64,000 bases of DNA from JBFIHF01 sp964411125 (GTDB lineage Bacteria > Myxococcota_A > Bradymonadia > Bradymonadales > Bradymonadaceae). A program made the position numbers and the translations under genes. The notes under the pieces were generated by a model. It made no database searches. It saw only the letters and a list, made by a program, of their open reading frames with translations, and had not been told where the DNA came from. The stretch is taken from the NCBI GenBank assembly GCA_964411125.1, contig CAYPJU010000024.1:16126-80125 (forward strand). Direction: 5' to 3'. How positions within the stretch are numbered: the first letter of the stretch is position 1; each line of letters begins with the position of its first letter. This document shows, piece after piece, positions 9,327 through 20,076 of this stretch.

Positions 9327-9797
9327 GTGTTCGACTACCACACCCGCAAAATCATCCTCCGCGTCGTCGTGATCTTCGGCGCGATGGGTCTGATGGTCGC
9401 TGCGTATCGCTTCTTCCGTGTGATGCAGATGACGAAGTTCGATCCGCTGACGGCTTCGGAGGTGGGGTCGAAGTTCGGCCGTGGAACCACCGACGCGCAC
9501 TGCCTCGCCGAGGCGCTCGACCGCGCCGATGCCTGCTGGCTCTGGGACGTTCGGTGCGAGACCGAAGCCGGGGTCTTCGGCGCTTCCTGCCTGACGGCGG
9601 CGCGACGCACGGGTGCCGTCTGCTCGCAGTTCCGCTCCAGCGGGAACATCGGCGTCGACATGCTGATGTCGGACGGTGGCGCAGAAAAGGGGTGCGAGCG
9701 ACGCGGAGCGGGCGACGACACGGGTTGCTACGCCGTGATGTCGATGATGTCCCGCGCCTGCATGGGGACCAACTGGGTCGACAGCCTGAACCGCTGA
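9327..9797 (+). CDS. Small single-TM Cys-rich protein next to GspF
   Basis: A 156-aa product from GTG 9327, four bases after the gspF-like stop. One N-terminal TM helix (about 8-27) is followed by a domain with about nine cysteines (HCLAEAL, ACWLWDVRC, SCLTA, VCSQ, GCERR, GCYAV, ACMG), which suggests disulfides and a periplasmic location. No known family recognised. Its position suggests it works with the GspF-like protein, possibly as a membrane-anchored pilin-like or assembly partner; this is inference. Confidence 0.7.
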   Translation: MFDYHTRKIILRVVVIFGAMGLMVAAYRFFRVMQMTKFDPLTASEVGSKFGRGTTDAHCLAEALDRADACWLWDVRCETEAGVFGASCLTAARRTGAVCSQFRSSGNIGVDMLMSDGGAEKGCERRGAGDDTGCYAVMSMMSRACMGTNWVDSLNR

Positions 9798-9801
9798 GCG
9801 A

Positions 9802-11139
9802 TCAGTCGCACGTCGTCTTGGAGACGTCGATCTGACGGATGGACCGAATCGCCGTTTCGTCGCCCGAGATCGACCGGGCATTCTCGACCAGCCGCTGAAG
9901 CTGCGCCTCGTCGAGGGGTCGGTCGATCGCCGTGATGTCGTAAGCGACCTTGTACTTGGGGAAGTCCCTGTGGGCTGACTCGAGGCTGTTGATGCCCGCG
10001 TCGTAGATCGCGTCCGCGACCGCCTTCTTCGTACCGCGTGCGTCGGAGTGCATGATCGCGAGCACGTGCTTCGGCTCGGCCCCCTGAACCCCGATGCGCT
10101 GGTTCGGCGCGTAGACCGTGTCGCGAATCGTGCCGTAACAGCCGAAGAGCTTCTGCGTGTTGGCGACGTGCTGCGCGATGCGCGGCTGCGCCTCCTGGGT
10201 CGCAGCACCGATGTGCGGCGTCCCTACGATCTCGGAGAAGTCGGCGTACGGGTTCTCCCACTCGTCGGACTTGCTCCCCGGCTCTTCGGGGTAGACGTCG
10301 ACCGCGGCGTAGCTCACGTGCCCGTCGCGGACAGCCTTCTTCAGATCGTCGGGATCGAACAGAAAACCGCGGGCCGCGTTCACGAAGATCTTGGGCGAGC
10401 TGTCGCGGTCGGCCCCCATCTGCGCGAAATGGTCGTACTTCAAGAAGCCGCGGTTGATCTGTCCCATGTGGTCTTCGGCCGACACGTGGACCGTGACGAA
10501 GTCTGCGAGCCGAAATGCCTGGTCGAGGCTCTCGCACTTCGTCCAGCCGAGCGTCGTCCCGACCTCTTGCGCGAGCGGACGGCTGTCGTAGAAGAGAATG
10601 TTCATGTCGAACGCCTCTCCCATCTGCGCTACCGCCTTGCCGATGTTACCGAGGCCGATGATGACGAGATTCTTCCCCTTCAGCTCGTAGCGCGCCTTGT
10701 TGTCCTTGGTCCACTTGCTGATGCGAGTGCACTCCACGGCGTGAAAGATGCGGCGGGCCATGCAGATCATCTCACCGAAGACCATCTCCACGACGGAGCG
10801 TCCGTTCGAGATCGGATCGTTCATGACCATGATGCCCCGCTCCGCACACGCCATCTTGTCGACCGAGTCGTCTCCGATGCAGCAGAGCTGGATTGCGGCG
10901 AGGTTCTTCGAAGCGTCGAGGACTTCGGCGTCGACGTCGAACCGGCTCCGCTTGAACAAGAGGTCGTGCTGCCCCTCACGCAGGCGCTGCAGCACGAAAT
11001 CCCGGTCCTGGGTCGCCTCGTCGGGCAGACGATCGGGTTCGATGCCCTGTTGCCTCAGGAGGTCGTCGAGGATCGCAGCGGGTTGTTCGAGGATGAGCGC
11101 TTTCTGAAACGGCACTCGAAAGAATCTTACGTCACTCAT
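9802..11139 (-). CDS. D-3-phosphoglycerate dehydrogenase-like 2-hydroxyacid dehydrogenase
   Basis: NAD-dependent D-2-hydroxyacid dehydrogenase, most likely the first step of serine synthesis (SerA type). The 445-aa chain has the Rossmann motif GLGNIGK (about 162-168) and the catalytic Arg256 (NAARG), Glu284 (VYPEEP) and His308 (GTPHIGAAT). A further region of about 100 residues after the catalytic core resembles an ACT-type regulatory domain, as in serine-inhibited SerA. It follows the methylmalonyl-CoA mutase gene by 42 bp in the same direction. The substrate is not proved by sequence. Confidence 0.85.
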   Translation of the reverse strand: MSDVRFFRVPFQKALILEQPAAILDDLLRQQGIEPDRLPDEATQDRDFVLQRLREGQHDLLFKRSRFDVDAEVLDASKNLAAIQLCCIGDDSVDKMACAERGIMVMNDPISNGRSVVEMVFGEMICMARRIFHAVECTRISKWTKDNKARYELKGKNLVIIGLGNIGKAVAQMGEAFDMNILFYDSRPLAQEVGTTLGWTKCESLDQAFRLADFVTVHVSAEDHMGQINRGFLKYDHFAQMGADRDSSPKIFVNAARGFLFDPDDLKKAVRDGHVSYAAVDVYPEEPGSKSDEWENPYADFSEIVGTPHIGAATQEAQPRIAQHVANTQKLFGCYGTIRDTVYAPNQRIGVQGAEPKHVLAIMHSDARGTKKAVADAIYDAGINSLESAHRDFPKYKVAYDITAIDRPLDEAQLQRLVENARSISGDETAIRSIRQIDVSKTTCD

Positions 11140-11181
11140 GCATCTATCCGTGATGGAATTGAAATTTCTAGCGTCGCTCGA

Positions 11182-12852
<1,671 letters not shown>

Positions 12853-12937
12853 CGATCACCTTGTCCAAACAGTCGTCAGGCGCTCGTGGCGGAGCCACCA
12901 CCCGTGCCCGTCATCGGGTCCACCGCGTCGGGTGATG

Positions 12938-13459
12938 TCAGGAGTCGGCTTCGATCGAGACGAGCACGTCTCCGATCTCGACCGCCTGTCCTTCGCCGAC
13001 TCCGACCGCGGTCACGGTACCCGAGACGTGAGCCTTGAGATCGTTCTCCATCTTCATCGCTTCGACGATGACGACGACCTGGCCCTCTTCGACGGTATCG
13101 CCCTCGGCGACTTTCACCGCGACGATCTTGCCCGCCATCGGGCTCACGAGGTCGGGCCCCGAAGCGCCGCGACCGCCGACACCGGCTTCTCGCATCCGCT
13201 TCTGTCGTTCGTTGAGGACGTCGACGTCGGTGTCGATCCCCCGAATCTGAACCGTGTAGACACCGTCGTCCTCGCGGACGGAGAAGTCGTGAGACTCCCC
13301 CCCGTCGGTCAGAAGGTGCATTCGGCCTTTCGCCGGCTGAAATGCAGACACGGTCACGTCCGAGCCATCCGGCTTCACGATGCGATAACGTCCGTCCTCG
13401 AGCGTCTCGACGCTGAACTCACGCTCCTCGTCACCTTCCATCACGTAGTAATTCGGCAT
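12938..13459 (-). CDS. Biotin carboxyl carrier protein of an acyl-CoA carboxylase
   Basis: Carries carboxybiotin between biotin carboxylase and carboxyltransferase. The 173-aa protein ends in a biotinyl domain with the target Lys136 in EAMKMEND, preceded by the usual Pro/Met/Gly turn (SPMAGKI). The N-terminal half is a small beta domain that may link it to its partner. ATG 13459 lies one base after the stop of the biotin carboxylase gene and has GGGAGG upstream, so the two are translated together. With the mutase next door the likely substrate is propionyl-CoA. Confidence 0.93.
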   Translation of the reverse strand: MPNYYVMEGDEEREFSVETLEDGRYRIVKPDGSDVTVSAFQPAKGRMHLLTDGGESHDFSVREDDGVYTVQIRGIDTDVDVLNERQKRMREAGVGGRGASGPDLVSPMAGKIVAVKVAEGDTVEEGQVVVIVEAMKMENDLKAHVSGTVTAVGVGEGQAVEIGDVLVSIEADS

Positions 13460-13460
13460 C

Positions 13461-14984
13461 TCAGCGTCCTCCCAGGACGCGGAAGCGCCCCACCTGTTTC
13501 CATCCACTCACGTTCGACTTGCCCGGAGCCGTCGACCCGTTCTCTCCGCCAGCCTCGGCGATCTCGGCATCGCGGATGTGGCGAGCGAGCACGGCGACGA
13601 CCTGCGCGACCTCCCGCGTTCGTCCCAGCGGCGGGCCGTCGCGTTCCTCCAGCATTCGGGGGACGAAGTCGGTGTCGTACTTGCCGCTCACGAAGTCCGG
13701 ATGGTTCAAGACCTCGAGATGGAACGCGAGGTTCGTCTCGATGCCGGCGATGATGTACTCGGACAGCGCCCGCTTCATCCGGCCGATCGCATGTTCGCGA
13801 TCTTCTCCCCACACGATCAGCTTCGAGATCATCGGGTCGTAGTGGACCGGCACCCGCGCGCCCGAATAGACCCCGGTGTCCTCACGGACCCACGGCCCAC
13901 TGGGCGGCTTCATGTCGACGATCAGCCCCGGGCTCGGCATGAAGTTGTTCTCGGGGTCTTCCGCGTAGATGCGGCATTCGATCGCCGCTCCCGTCGACTT
14001 CAGGTCTTCCTGTTTGAACGGCAGCTCCTCCCCGTTCGCGATCCGCATCTGCCAGCGAACGAGGTCCATCCCCGTGATCATCTCCGTGATCGGATGCTCG
14101 ACCTGCAGCCGGGTGTTCATTTCGAGGAAGTAGAAGTTCTGGTCGGCATCGAGGAGGAACTCACACGTACCGGCGCCGACGTAATCGACGGCTTTGGCCG
14201 CCGCGACGGCGACGGCCCCCATCTTCTCACGCGTCTCGGGGAGCAGCACCGGGCACGGCGTCTCCTCGATGATCTTCTGGTGGCGACGCTGCACCGAGCA
14301 GTCACGCTCGAAGAGGTGCACCACGTTTCCGTGCGTGTCGGCCAGCACCTGGATCTCGACGTGCTTCGGGTCGAGGACGTACTTCTCGACGTAGACCTCG
14401 TCGTTGCCGAACGCGTTGAGCGCCTCGCGCTTGGCGCCCTCGAACGCGGCCACGAACTCGGACGGTTCGTCGACGCGACGCATCCCCTTCCCGCCGCCAC
14501 CGGCCGCCGCTTTCACGAGCACCGGAAAGCCCATCTGCTCGGCGATCTCGAGCGCTTTCTCCGGGCTCTCGATGCCGTCTTTGGCGCCCGGAACGAGAGG
14601 CACGCCAGCCTCTTCCATGAGCCGGCGCGCGCGCGTTTTGCTCCCCATCGCCTCGATGGCGTCGGGCTTCGGGCCGACGAACGTGATCCCGGCCTCGGCG
14701 CATGCTCGCGCGAACGGCGCACGCTCGCTGAGGAACCCGTATCCAGGGTGAATGGCCTGCGCACCGCACGCCTTCGCCACCTCGATGATCTTGTCGATCA
14801 CCAGGTAGCTCTCGGCGCTCGCCGCCGGCCCCACACAGTACGCTTCGTCCGCCATGCGGACGTGGAGCGCCTCTCGGTCTGCTTCCGAGTACACCGCGAC
14901 CGTGCGAATCCCCATCTCACGCAGGGTCCGCATGACGCGCACCGCGATCTCGCCGCGGTTGGCGATCAATACCTTGTCGAACAT
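13461..14984 (-). CDS. Biotin carboxylase subunit (propionyl-/acetyl-CoA carboxylase)
   Basis: ATP-dependent carboxylation of biotin. The product has the N-terminal VLIANRGEIAVR, the ATP-grasp glycine loop (GGGGKGMR), ERDCSVQRRHQK and the active-site EMNTRLQVEHP. At 507 aa it is a little longer than the classic ~450 aa subunit, with extra C-terminal residues but no fused biotinyl domain. ATG 14984 follows GGAG; a second ATG at 14996 is in frame. It heads the carboxylase-carrier-mutase set. The carboxyltransferase subunit is not in the window. Confidence 0.95.
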   Translation of the reverse strand: MFDKVLIANRGEIAVRVMRTLREMGIRTVAVYSEADREALHVRMADEAYCVGPAASAESYLVIDKIIEVAKACGAQAIHPGYGFLSERAPFARACAEAGITFVGPKPDAIEAMGSKTRARRLMEEAGVPLVPGAKDGIESPEKALEIAEQMGFPVLVKAAAGGGGKGMRRVDEPSEFVAAFEGAKREALNAFGNDEVYVEKYVLDPKHVEIQVLADTHGNVVHLFERDCSVQRRHQKIIEETPCPVLLPETREKMGAVAVAAAKAVDYVGAGTCEFLLDADQNFYFLEMNTRLQVEHPITEMITGMDLVRWQMRIANGEELPFKQEDLKSTGAAIECRIYAEDPENNFMPSPGLIVDMKPPSGPWVREDTGVYSGARVPVHYDPMISKLIVWGEDREHAIGRMKRALSEYIIAGIETNLAFHLEVLNHPDFVSGKYDTDFVPRMLEERDGPPLGRTREVAQVVAVLARHIRDAEIAEAGGENGSTAPGKSNVSGWKQVGRFRVLGGR

Positions 14985-15014
14985 CTTGGTCTCCATCGAA
15001 GGCGCTGTTTCGCC

Positions 15015-15584
15015 CTACTCTTCTTCATCGTCGTCTTCGGCGTAGATGACTACCCGAAGGACGTCGAACTCGCGCTCCGCCTCCGCAATGCGGGCGAGCC
15101 ACTCGTCTCGGTCACCGACCTCGTCGGCGAATTCGGAACCATCTTCCGTGTCGTTCAAAATCATCTCGAGCTGATAGAGCGAGGCGTCCAGCTCGGAGAA
15201 CATCTCTACCGTCCAGAACGGCTCGGCGTCGAGTGCCTCACGCAGCGTCGCCGCTTGTCCCGTCAGGTAATCGGGGACAGCGTCGCCCAGGTCCGCGTAC
15301 GCGATCTTCGTCAGCCGGTGCAACTGCTCCAGACAGTCCTCGATCGCGGCACGTTGCTCACCGGCGAAACACGCCATGTTGACCAGCGCTTCGGTCCCCT
15401 CGTCGCGGATCAGCGCGACCGGCCGGTACGACGGGTTCCCCTCGGCATCGTCGACCCGCGCCAGGAGCACCTCGTCCCCTTCCTGCAGCGCGGCAGCCAT
15501 CGCCTGCGCCGCCGGGCTCTTCGCCTCGAGTTCGGCGAATTCCTCGCGACCCAGCATGTAGTATGCCGCCAGTTCGTCGTTCAA
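15015..15584 (-). CDS. Acidic protein of unknown function
   Basis: A 189-aa Glu/Asp/Ala-rich soluble protein with no recognised family. It starts most likely at TTG 15584, whose last bases overlap the stop of the O-methyltransferase gene (TTGA), with GAGG a few bases upstream. The C-terminus is strongly acidic (DDDEEE). A much longer open frame continues upstream but only shadows the neighbouring genes. Its place in the coupled run suggests it is made with the amidohydrolases and methyltransferase. No function can be given. Confidence 0.7.
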   Translation of the reverse strand: MNDELAAYYMLGREEFAELEAKSPAAQAMAAALQEGDEVLLARVDDAEGNPSYRPVALIRDEGTEALVNMACFAGEQRAAIEDCLEQLHRLTKIAYADLGDAVPDYLTGQAATLREALDAEPFWTVEMFSELDASLYQLEMILNDTEDGSEFADEVGDRDEWLARIAEAEREFDVLRVVIYAEDDDEEE

Positions 15585-16264
15585 CGTTTCCTCGCAATCG
15601 TGAGCCCATCGCCCAGCGGCAGCATGCTCAGGTCTACCCGGGAGTCCTCGTAGACGTGACGCGAAATCTCGCGGAGCGCCTCGGTCTCCTCGTCGTCCTC
15701 GGACGGATCCACCACCCGACCGCTCCACAAGACGTTGTCGATCAAGATGACACCGCCGGTCCGCAACAGCTGCAGACACTGTTCGTAGTACCCCACGTAT
15801 CCGGGCTTGTCCGCGTCGAGGAACGCGAGGTCGTACGTCCCCGCGGCCCCGTCGTCGAGCAGCGCCTGGAGGGTCTCGCCGCCGGGTGCGAGGCGAAGGT
15901 CGATTCGATCCTCGACGCCCGCCTCTCGCCAGAACTCGCGGGCGATGTTCGTCCACTCCTCGTTCACGTCGCACGCCGTCACCCGCGCCGTGGGGACGGC
16001 GAGGGCGACCGACAGCGCGCTGTAGCCCGTGAAGACGCCCACCTCGACGAACTTCGGGGGCCCCAGCTCGCCGGGGCGCGACGCCGTGACCAGTTGCGCG
16101 ATGAGCCCCATGAACTGCCCCTGCTCCGGGCTGATCTGCATCCGAGCCATCTCGAGCTTCGCGGTTCGCTCCCGCAACTGCTCCTGGACCGGATGCTCCC
16201 GCACGGACCATCGCAACAGGTATTCGTGAACGTCCGCGTCCAACTGAAAGGTTCTCGTCGACAT
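15581..16264 (-). CDS. SAM-dependent O-methyltransferase (catechol/caffeoyl-CoA type)
   Basis: The 227-aa product matches the class of small, metal-dependent O-methyltransferases: PEQGQFMGLIAQL helix, SAM-binding FVEVGVFTGYSAL, acidic ribose contact TACDVNE, and the metal-binding region FLDADKPGY with DNVLWSG. The substrate is likely a catechol-type phenol or a related hydroxyl compound, but is not fixed. Its ATG overlaps the stop of the amidohydrolase gene (ATGA) and its own stop overlaps the next start, so four genes here are tightly coupled. Confidence 0.9.
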   Translation of the reverse strand: MSTRTFQLDADVHEYLLRWSVREHPVQEQLRERTAKLEMARMQISPEQGQFMGLIAQLVTASRPGELGPPKFVEVGVFTGYSALSVALAVPTARVTACDVNEEWTNIAREFWREAGVEDRIDLRLAPGGETLQALLDDGAAGTYDLAFLDADKPGYVGYYEQCLQLLRTGGVILIDNVLWSGRVVDPSEDDEETEALREISRHVYEDSRVDLSMLPLGDGLTIARKR

Positions 16265-17568
16265 CAGTTCTCCTTGGGTGGGGCCGCTTTCTCGACCGCT
16301 GCGGGTTCGGCCCGCCGGTCCAATTCGCGGTAGCGCTCGAACAGTTTGGACTGCCGTGACTCCAGCGGCACGTCGACTCCGCGGACGAACATCTGGTCGA
16401 TCCGACTCTCGAATTCGAACGGGTCCCCCGTCCAGACGACCACGTTGGCGACCTTCCCCACTTCGATGGAACCATGCGTCTGCTCCATGCCCGCCGTTCT
16501 GGCAGCATTCAGCGTGATCGCGGCGAGCGCGGCGTCCGGGCTCATCCCCGCTCGCACGGCGTTTCCTGCGAGGTAACGTAGGTTGCGAGAATGGTGGGTG
16601 TCGAAGGCCGAGATCGCGACGGGCACCCCCGCCTTCTCGAGCAGCGCCGCGTTGTCCGCCCGTGCCCCGAGCATGTCGAAGGACCACGGGAGGTTGTAGT
16701 AGGGCTGAACGATCACGGTGGCGTCGGCGGCCTTCAGCTCGTCCGTCACCTGCCACGCCTCCGCCCCACCCACGATCACCGGACGGAGCCCGTTCTCCGT
16801 AGCGAAGTTCAGGACCGCGACGATGTCGGAGGCTCGGTCTGCCTCGAAATGAAACGGACGGCCCGCGTCGACGGCGCCGTTGAGCGCGAGGAAGTCCAGG
16901 CGGCTCGCGGAAAGGTCGCGGGAACGGTTCTCGTCGAAGCGCCCCGCGTTCGCTCGGAAGAACTTCGCGTCGTCGAAGAGCTCTCGAAGCCGCAGCAAGG
17001 TCACGCCGCGCGGGCTCTCGCCGAGCTGGCCGACGTGGACCGCCATTGCGGCGCTGGGGCGGACGACCGTCGCGTCTCCTCTGTCTGCGACGAGGTCGAC
17101 GAACGCGCCCTGCCCCGCCACGATGCCGCCCGACGGCATCACGAGCGCCGACGTGACGCCCCCGAGCCGCTGGATCGCGATGTTGGCGCTCGCCGGGTTG
17201 AACCCGTCGACCGCGAGAAATGCCGCGCGGACGGGGTCCGGAGCGGGGTCGATGGGGCCGGCGTCGGCGTCCCGCGTCGACTTCACCGCGGCAATCTCCA
17301 GCAGCCCCAACTGGGTCGACGACTCGACGAACCCCGGGGTCACGACCTTGCCCGCCACGTCGATGACCGTCGTACCGGCGGGCAGCGCGACGTTGGCGCC
17401 CACCGCGGCGATGTTGCCGTCGGCACCGATCAGGACGATGCCGTCGGGGATCGGAGCGCCCGCGGCGGTGTGGACCGTCCCGCCCTGCAGCGCGACCTGC
17501 GCGACCGCGGGAGACCCGGCGCACAAAATGGATGCCACGAGGACCGCGAGGAGAGCGTGTAATCTCAT
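16264..17568 (-). CDS. Secreted amidohydrolase-like protein lacking the HxH motif
   Basis: The 434-aa chain has a signal peptide ending AGSPAVA and the amidohydrolase fold layout (start VTPGF..., ending in the DxxF-type GDPFEFESR segment). Where family members carry the metal-binding DxHxH, it has ESSTQLG, so the first two histidine ligands are absent; another Asp/His group (AFDTHHSRN) remains. It may be a pseudoenzyme partner of the adjacent true amidohydrolase, with which it overlaps by ATGA. Such tandem pairs are known in other bacteria. Probably periplasmic. Confidence 0.82.
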   Translation of the reverse strand: MRLHALLAVLVASILCAGSPAVAQVALQGGTVHTAAGAPIPDGIVLIGADGNIAAVGANVALPAGTTVIDVAGKVVTPGFVESSTQLGLLEIAAVKSTRDADAGPIDPAPDPVRAAFLAVDGFNPASANIAIQRLGGVTSALVMPSGGIVAGQGAFVDLVADRGDATVVRPSAAMAVHVGQLGESPRGVTLLRLRELFDDAKFFRANAGRFDENRSRDLSASRLDFLALNGAVDAGRPFHFEADRASDIVAVLNFATENGLRPVIVGGAEAWQVTDELKAADATVIVQPYYNLPWSFDMLGARADNAALLEKAGVPVAISAFDTHHSRNLRYLAGNAVRAGMSPDAALAAITLNAARTAGMEQTHGSIEVGKVANVVVWTGDPFEFESRIDQMFVRGVDVPLESRQSKLFERYRELDRRAEPAAVEKAAPPKEN

Positions 17569-18989
17569 CGTCCCACCTCGAAGTCGCTCCAGTTTTCGGC
17601 GTCGCGGGCCGCGTCCCATTCCCGGACTCCCTCCACCCAGACTTTCTCCGCGGCCGCGTAGACGCTGAACGGGTGCGCGCTCCACACGACGACGTCGGCT
17701 CGTTTGCCCACTTCCAGAGTTCCGGTCTGCTCTTCCAGCCCCAGCGCCCACGCCGGGTTGTACGTGATCCAGCGGAGGGCGTCGTTCTCGCTGACGTCGA
17801 GCCCGCCCGCTACACCCGCGTAGTACGCCTTGGCGGCTTCCTGGTTGAGGCGCTGGATCCCGATCGAGCTGTCGGAGTGAATGATCGCCGGCGCCCCTGC
17901 CTGGCTGACGAGCGCCGCGTTCTGCAAGATCGCGTCCTCGGCCTCGAGCTTGAAGCCCCACCAGTCGGCCCACGTCGACACGCCGACGTTCCAGCGCGCG
18001 AGGATGTCCCGAATCTTGTACGCCTCGACGGCGTGGTGGAACGACCGGACGCGGAACCCGAACTCGTCGGCGAGCTGAAGCACCTGCACCATTTCGTCGG
18101 CGCGGTAGCAGTGAACGTGGACGAGGGTGTCGCCGTCCAGAACGGCCGAGAGACTCTCCATTGAATGGTCGCGGGGGGGCGGCTTCGGCTTTGCTTCCGG
18201 CTTCTGCTCCTTCGAAGCCATCCAGCGCTTCATCGCCTCTTCGTGGTCGGCAAGTCCCTGTCGGTACTCCTTCGCCCGCTGGAACGTCGCGCGCCAGACT
18301 GCCATGCTGCCCATCCGCGTCGACGGCATCCCGCCCCGCTGGCCGTACACCCGTTTCGGGTTCTCGCCGCACGCCATCTTGATCCCCTTCGGCGCATCGG
18401 GGACGAGCATCGCTCGCGAAGAAACGCCGGGGTGAAGCTGCAGGGTCGCCGCCGCACCGCCGATGAGGTTCGCCGAGCCCGGCAAAATCTGAAGGATCGT
18501 GACGCCACCCATCAGAGCACGTTGAAAGCCCGGATCCTGAGGCCACACGCTGTCGAGCGCGTCGACCTGAGGCGTCGTCGGCGAGGTCGCCTCGTTGCCG
18601 TCGGAGTGCGCGGCATCGCCCGGCGAGGGGTAGACGCCGAGGTGCGAATGCGTGTCGATGAGGCCGGGCGTCACGAACTTGCCGGTGCCGTCGATGACGG
18701 TCGCCCCGGCCGCCTCGACGAAGTCGCCGACCGCCTCGATCTTCCCGTCCTTCAACCAGATCGCGCCGTTCTCGATACGCTCGCCGGTGGCGGTCAGGAT
18801 CGTTGCGCCCTTGATGACGACGTTCTCCGTGTCTGAGCGAGTCGGCGTGAGATCACGTGCACGGGGCTGCGTCTGGGGCGCCCACGTGTACTCCATCTCT
18901 TTCCAGTCGCCGCCCTTCTTCTCGGTCTCGGCCGAACTTCCGCCGCACGCCACCGAGAGCAGCGCCACGAGAACCACGAATCTTTGCAT
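17565..18989 (-). CDS. Lipoprotein amidohydrolase (imidazolonepropionase-like)
   Basis: Metal-dependent hydrolase of the imidazolonepropionase/prolidase-like group. The 474-aa chain has a lipobox (LLSVAC), the metal motif DTHSHLG, later histidines (VHVHCYR, SFHHAVEAY) and an Asp ligand in HSDSS, so it should be active, probably on the periplasmic face. ATG 18989 follows GAGGAAACTG; the ATG 12 bases upstream has no ribosome site. It is the first gene of the coupled run 18989-15015. Substrate unknown; peptides or cyclic amides are typical for this group. Confidence 0.87.
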   Translation of the reverse strand: MQRFVVLVALLSVACGGSSAETEKKGGDWKEMEYTWAPQTQPRARDLTPTRSDTENVVIKGATILTATGERIENGAIWLKDGKIEAVGDFVEAAGATVIDGTGKFVTPGLIDTHSHLGVYPSPGDAAHSDGNEATSPTTPQVDALDSVWPQDPGFQRALMGGVTILQILPGSANLIGGAAATLQLHPGVSSRAMLVPDAPKGIKMACGENPKRVYGQRGGMPSTRMGSMAVWRATFQRAKEYRQGLADHEEAMKRWMASKEQKPEAKPKPPPRDHSMESLSAVLDGDTLVHVHCYRADEMVQVLQLADEFGFRVRSFHHAVEAYKIRDILARWNVGVSTWADWWGFKLEAEDAILQNAALVSQAGAPAIIHSDSSIGIQRLNQEAAKAYYAGVAGGLDVSENDALRWITYNPAWALGLEEQTGTLEVGKRADVVVWSAHPFSVYAAAEKVWVEGVREWDAARDAENWSDFEVGR

Positions 18990-19124
18990 CAGTTTCCTCA
19001 TCGAGGAAACGGGATACTCCAAGCACCGCGCGGGCACAAGCGAAGCAGGTCCGCCGGGCGTCCAGCGCCGCGCACCGGCTGCGCCGAAGTTGCGCTCGAT
19101 CGGGGTTCGATCGACGATGCCGGG

Positions 19125-19961
19125 ATGAGAATCGCCCTCGCCACATCGGCCGAACTGCCCGAGCTCTGCGAAGACGACGCCCCGCTGCGCGCCGAACTGG
19201 CCCGCCGCGGCCTCGACGCTTCGCCGCACGTCTGGACCGACGGTCCGCCCGATTGCGACCTGCTCGTGATTCGCTCCGTCTGGGACTATTTCAGAAAGCC
19301 ACGCCAGTTCGCCGCTTTCCTCGAATCGGTCGACGCGCCAATCGCGAACCCACGCGACGTGCTCCTCGCCAATATGGACAAGCGCTACCTGAACGTGTTG
19401 TCCGAGCGCGGCATCCGAACGGTCCCGACGCTCGTGTTGGACCGCCCCGACAACGACGCCGTTCGCGCATTCGCCGCGCGCCACGGTGTCGACGAGGTCA
19501 TCGTGAAACCCACCATTTCGGCCGGCGGGTGGAAGACCCATCGACGGGCGGCCGATAGCGACCTGACCTCCGAGCTCGAAGAGATCCTCGATTCCTCCCA
19601 GGCGATGGTGCAGCCGTTCGTCGACGTCGTCGTTCGCGACGGCGAGTGGTCGCTCGTCTATCTCGGCGGCGAGTTCAGCCACGCGGTGCTGAAGACGGCG
19701 GCCGACGGCGAGTTCCGGATTCAGTCCGACTACGGAGGTAGCGTCACCACGCCGACGCCCCCCTCCTCTTTCGTGGATTGGGGCGCGCGGGTCGTCGCCA
19801 CATGGGATGCGGCTTTGCCCTACGCCCGCGTCGACGCCGTGCTCACCGCGGATGGACCGATGCTGATGGAGCTCGAACTCATCGAGCCGGAGCTCTTCTT
19901 TCGTACCGACGCCGAGGCGCCAGCGCGCTACCTGGACGCGGTCCTCGCATTGGCAGGCTGA
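19125..19961 (+). CDS. ATP-grasp ligase (RimK/DcsG-like)
   Basis: The 278-aa product has the pattern of small ATP-grasp enzymes: a Rossmann-like N-terminal domain (LLVIRSVWDYF), NMDKRYLNVL, ATP-contact segments VIVKPTISAGG and MVQPFVD, the GEWSLVYLGG strand and ELELIEPELFF at the metal site. It resembles DcsG-type proteins of cycloserine synthesis and related amide-forming ligases. Such enzymes join a carboxylate to an amine via an acyl phosphate. It stands alone between divergent genes, so neither substrate nor pathway can be inferred. Confidence 0.82.
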   Translation: MRIALATSAELPELCEDDAPLRAELARRGLDASPHVWTDGPPDCDLLVIRSVWDYFRKPRQFAAFLESVDAPIANPRDVLLANMDKRYLNVLSERGIRTVPTLVLDRPDNDAVRAFAARHGVDEVIVKPTISAGGWKTHRRAADSDLTSELEEILDSSQAMVQPFVDVVVRDGEWSLVYLGGEFSHAVLKTAADGEFRIQSDYGGSVTTPTPPSSFVDWGARVVATWDAALPYARVDAVLTADGPMLMELELIEPELFFRTDAEAPARYLDAVLALAG

Positions 19962-20076
19962 ACACGGCTTCGCGACGTCGATCGCGTAAAGCTCCGTGAT
20001 TCCTGCAGGTCGGGGGAGGGCTTGGGGCGCACCGGTGGCGCTGCTACGCTCTTTGCCGACTCGAGGGGAAAACTCA

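Noticed and set aside
15585..16508. Extended frame of the acidic protein (497 aa)
   Set aside because: It runs antisense-frame through the O-methyltransferase and amidohydrolase genes; the coupled TTG start at 15584 explains the gene better.
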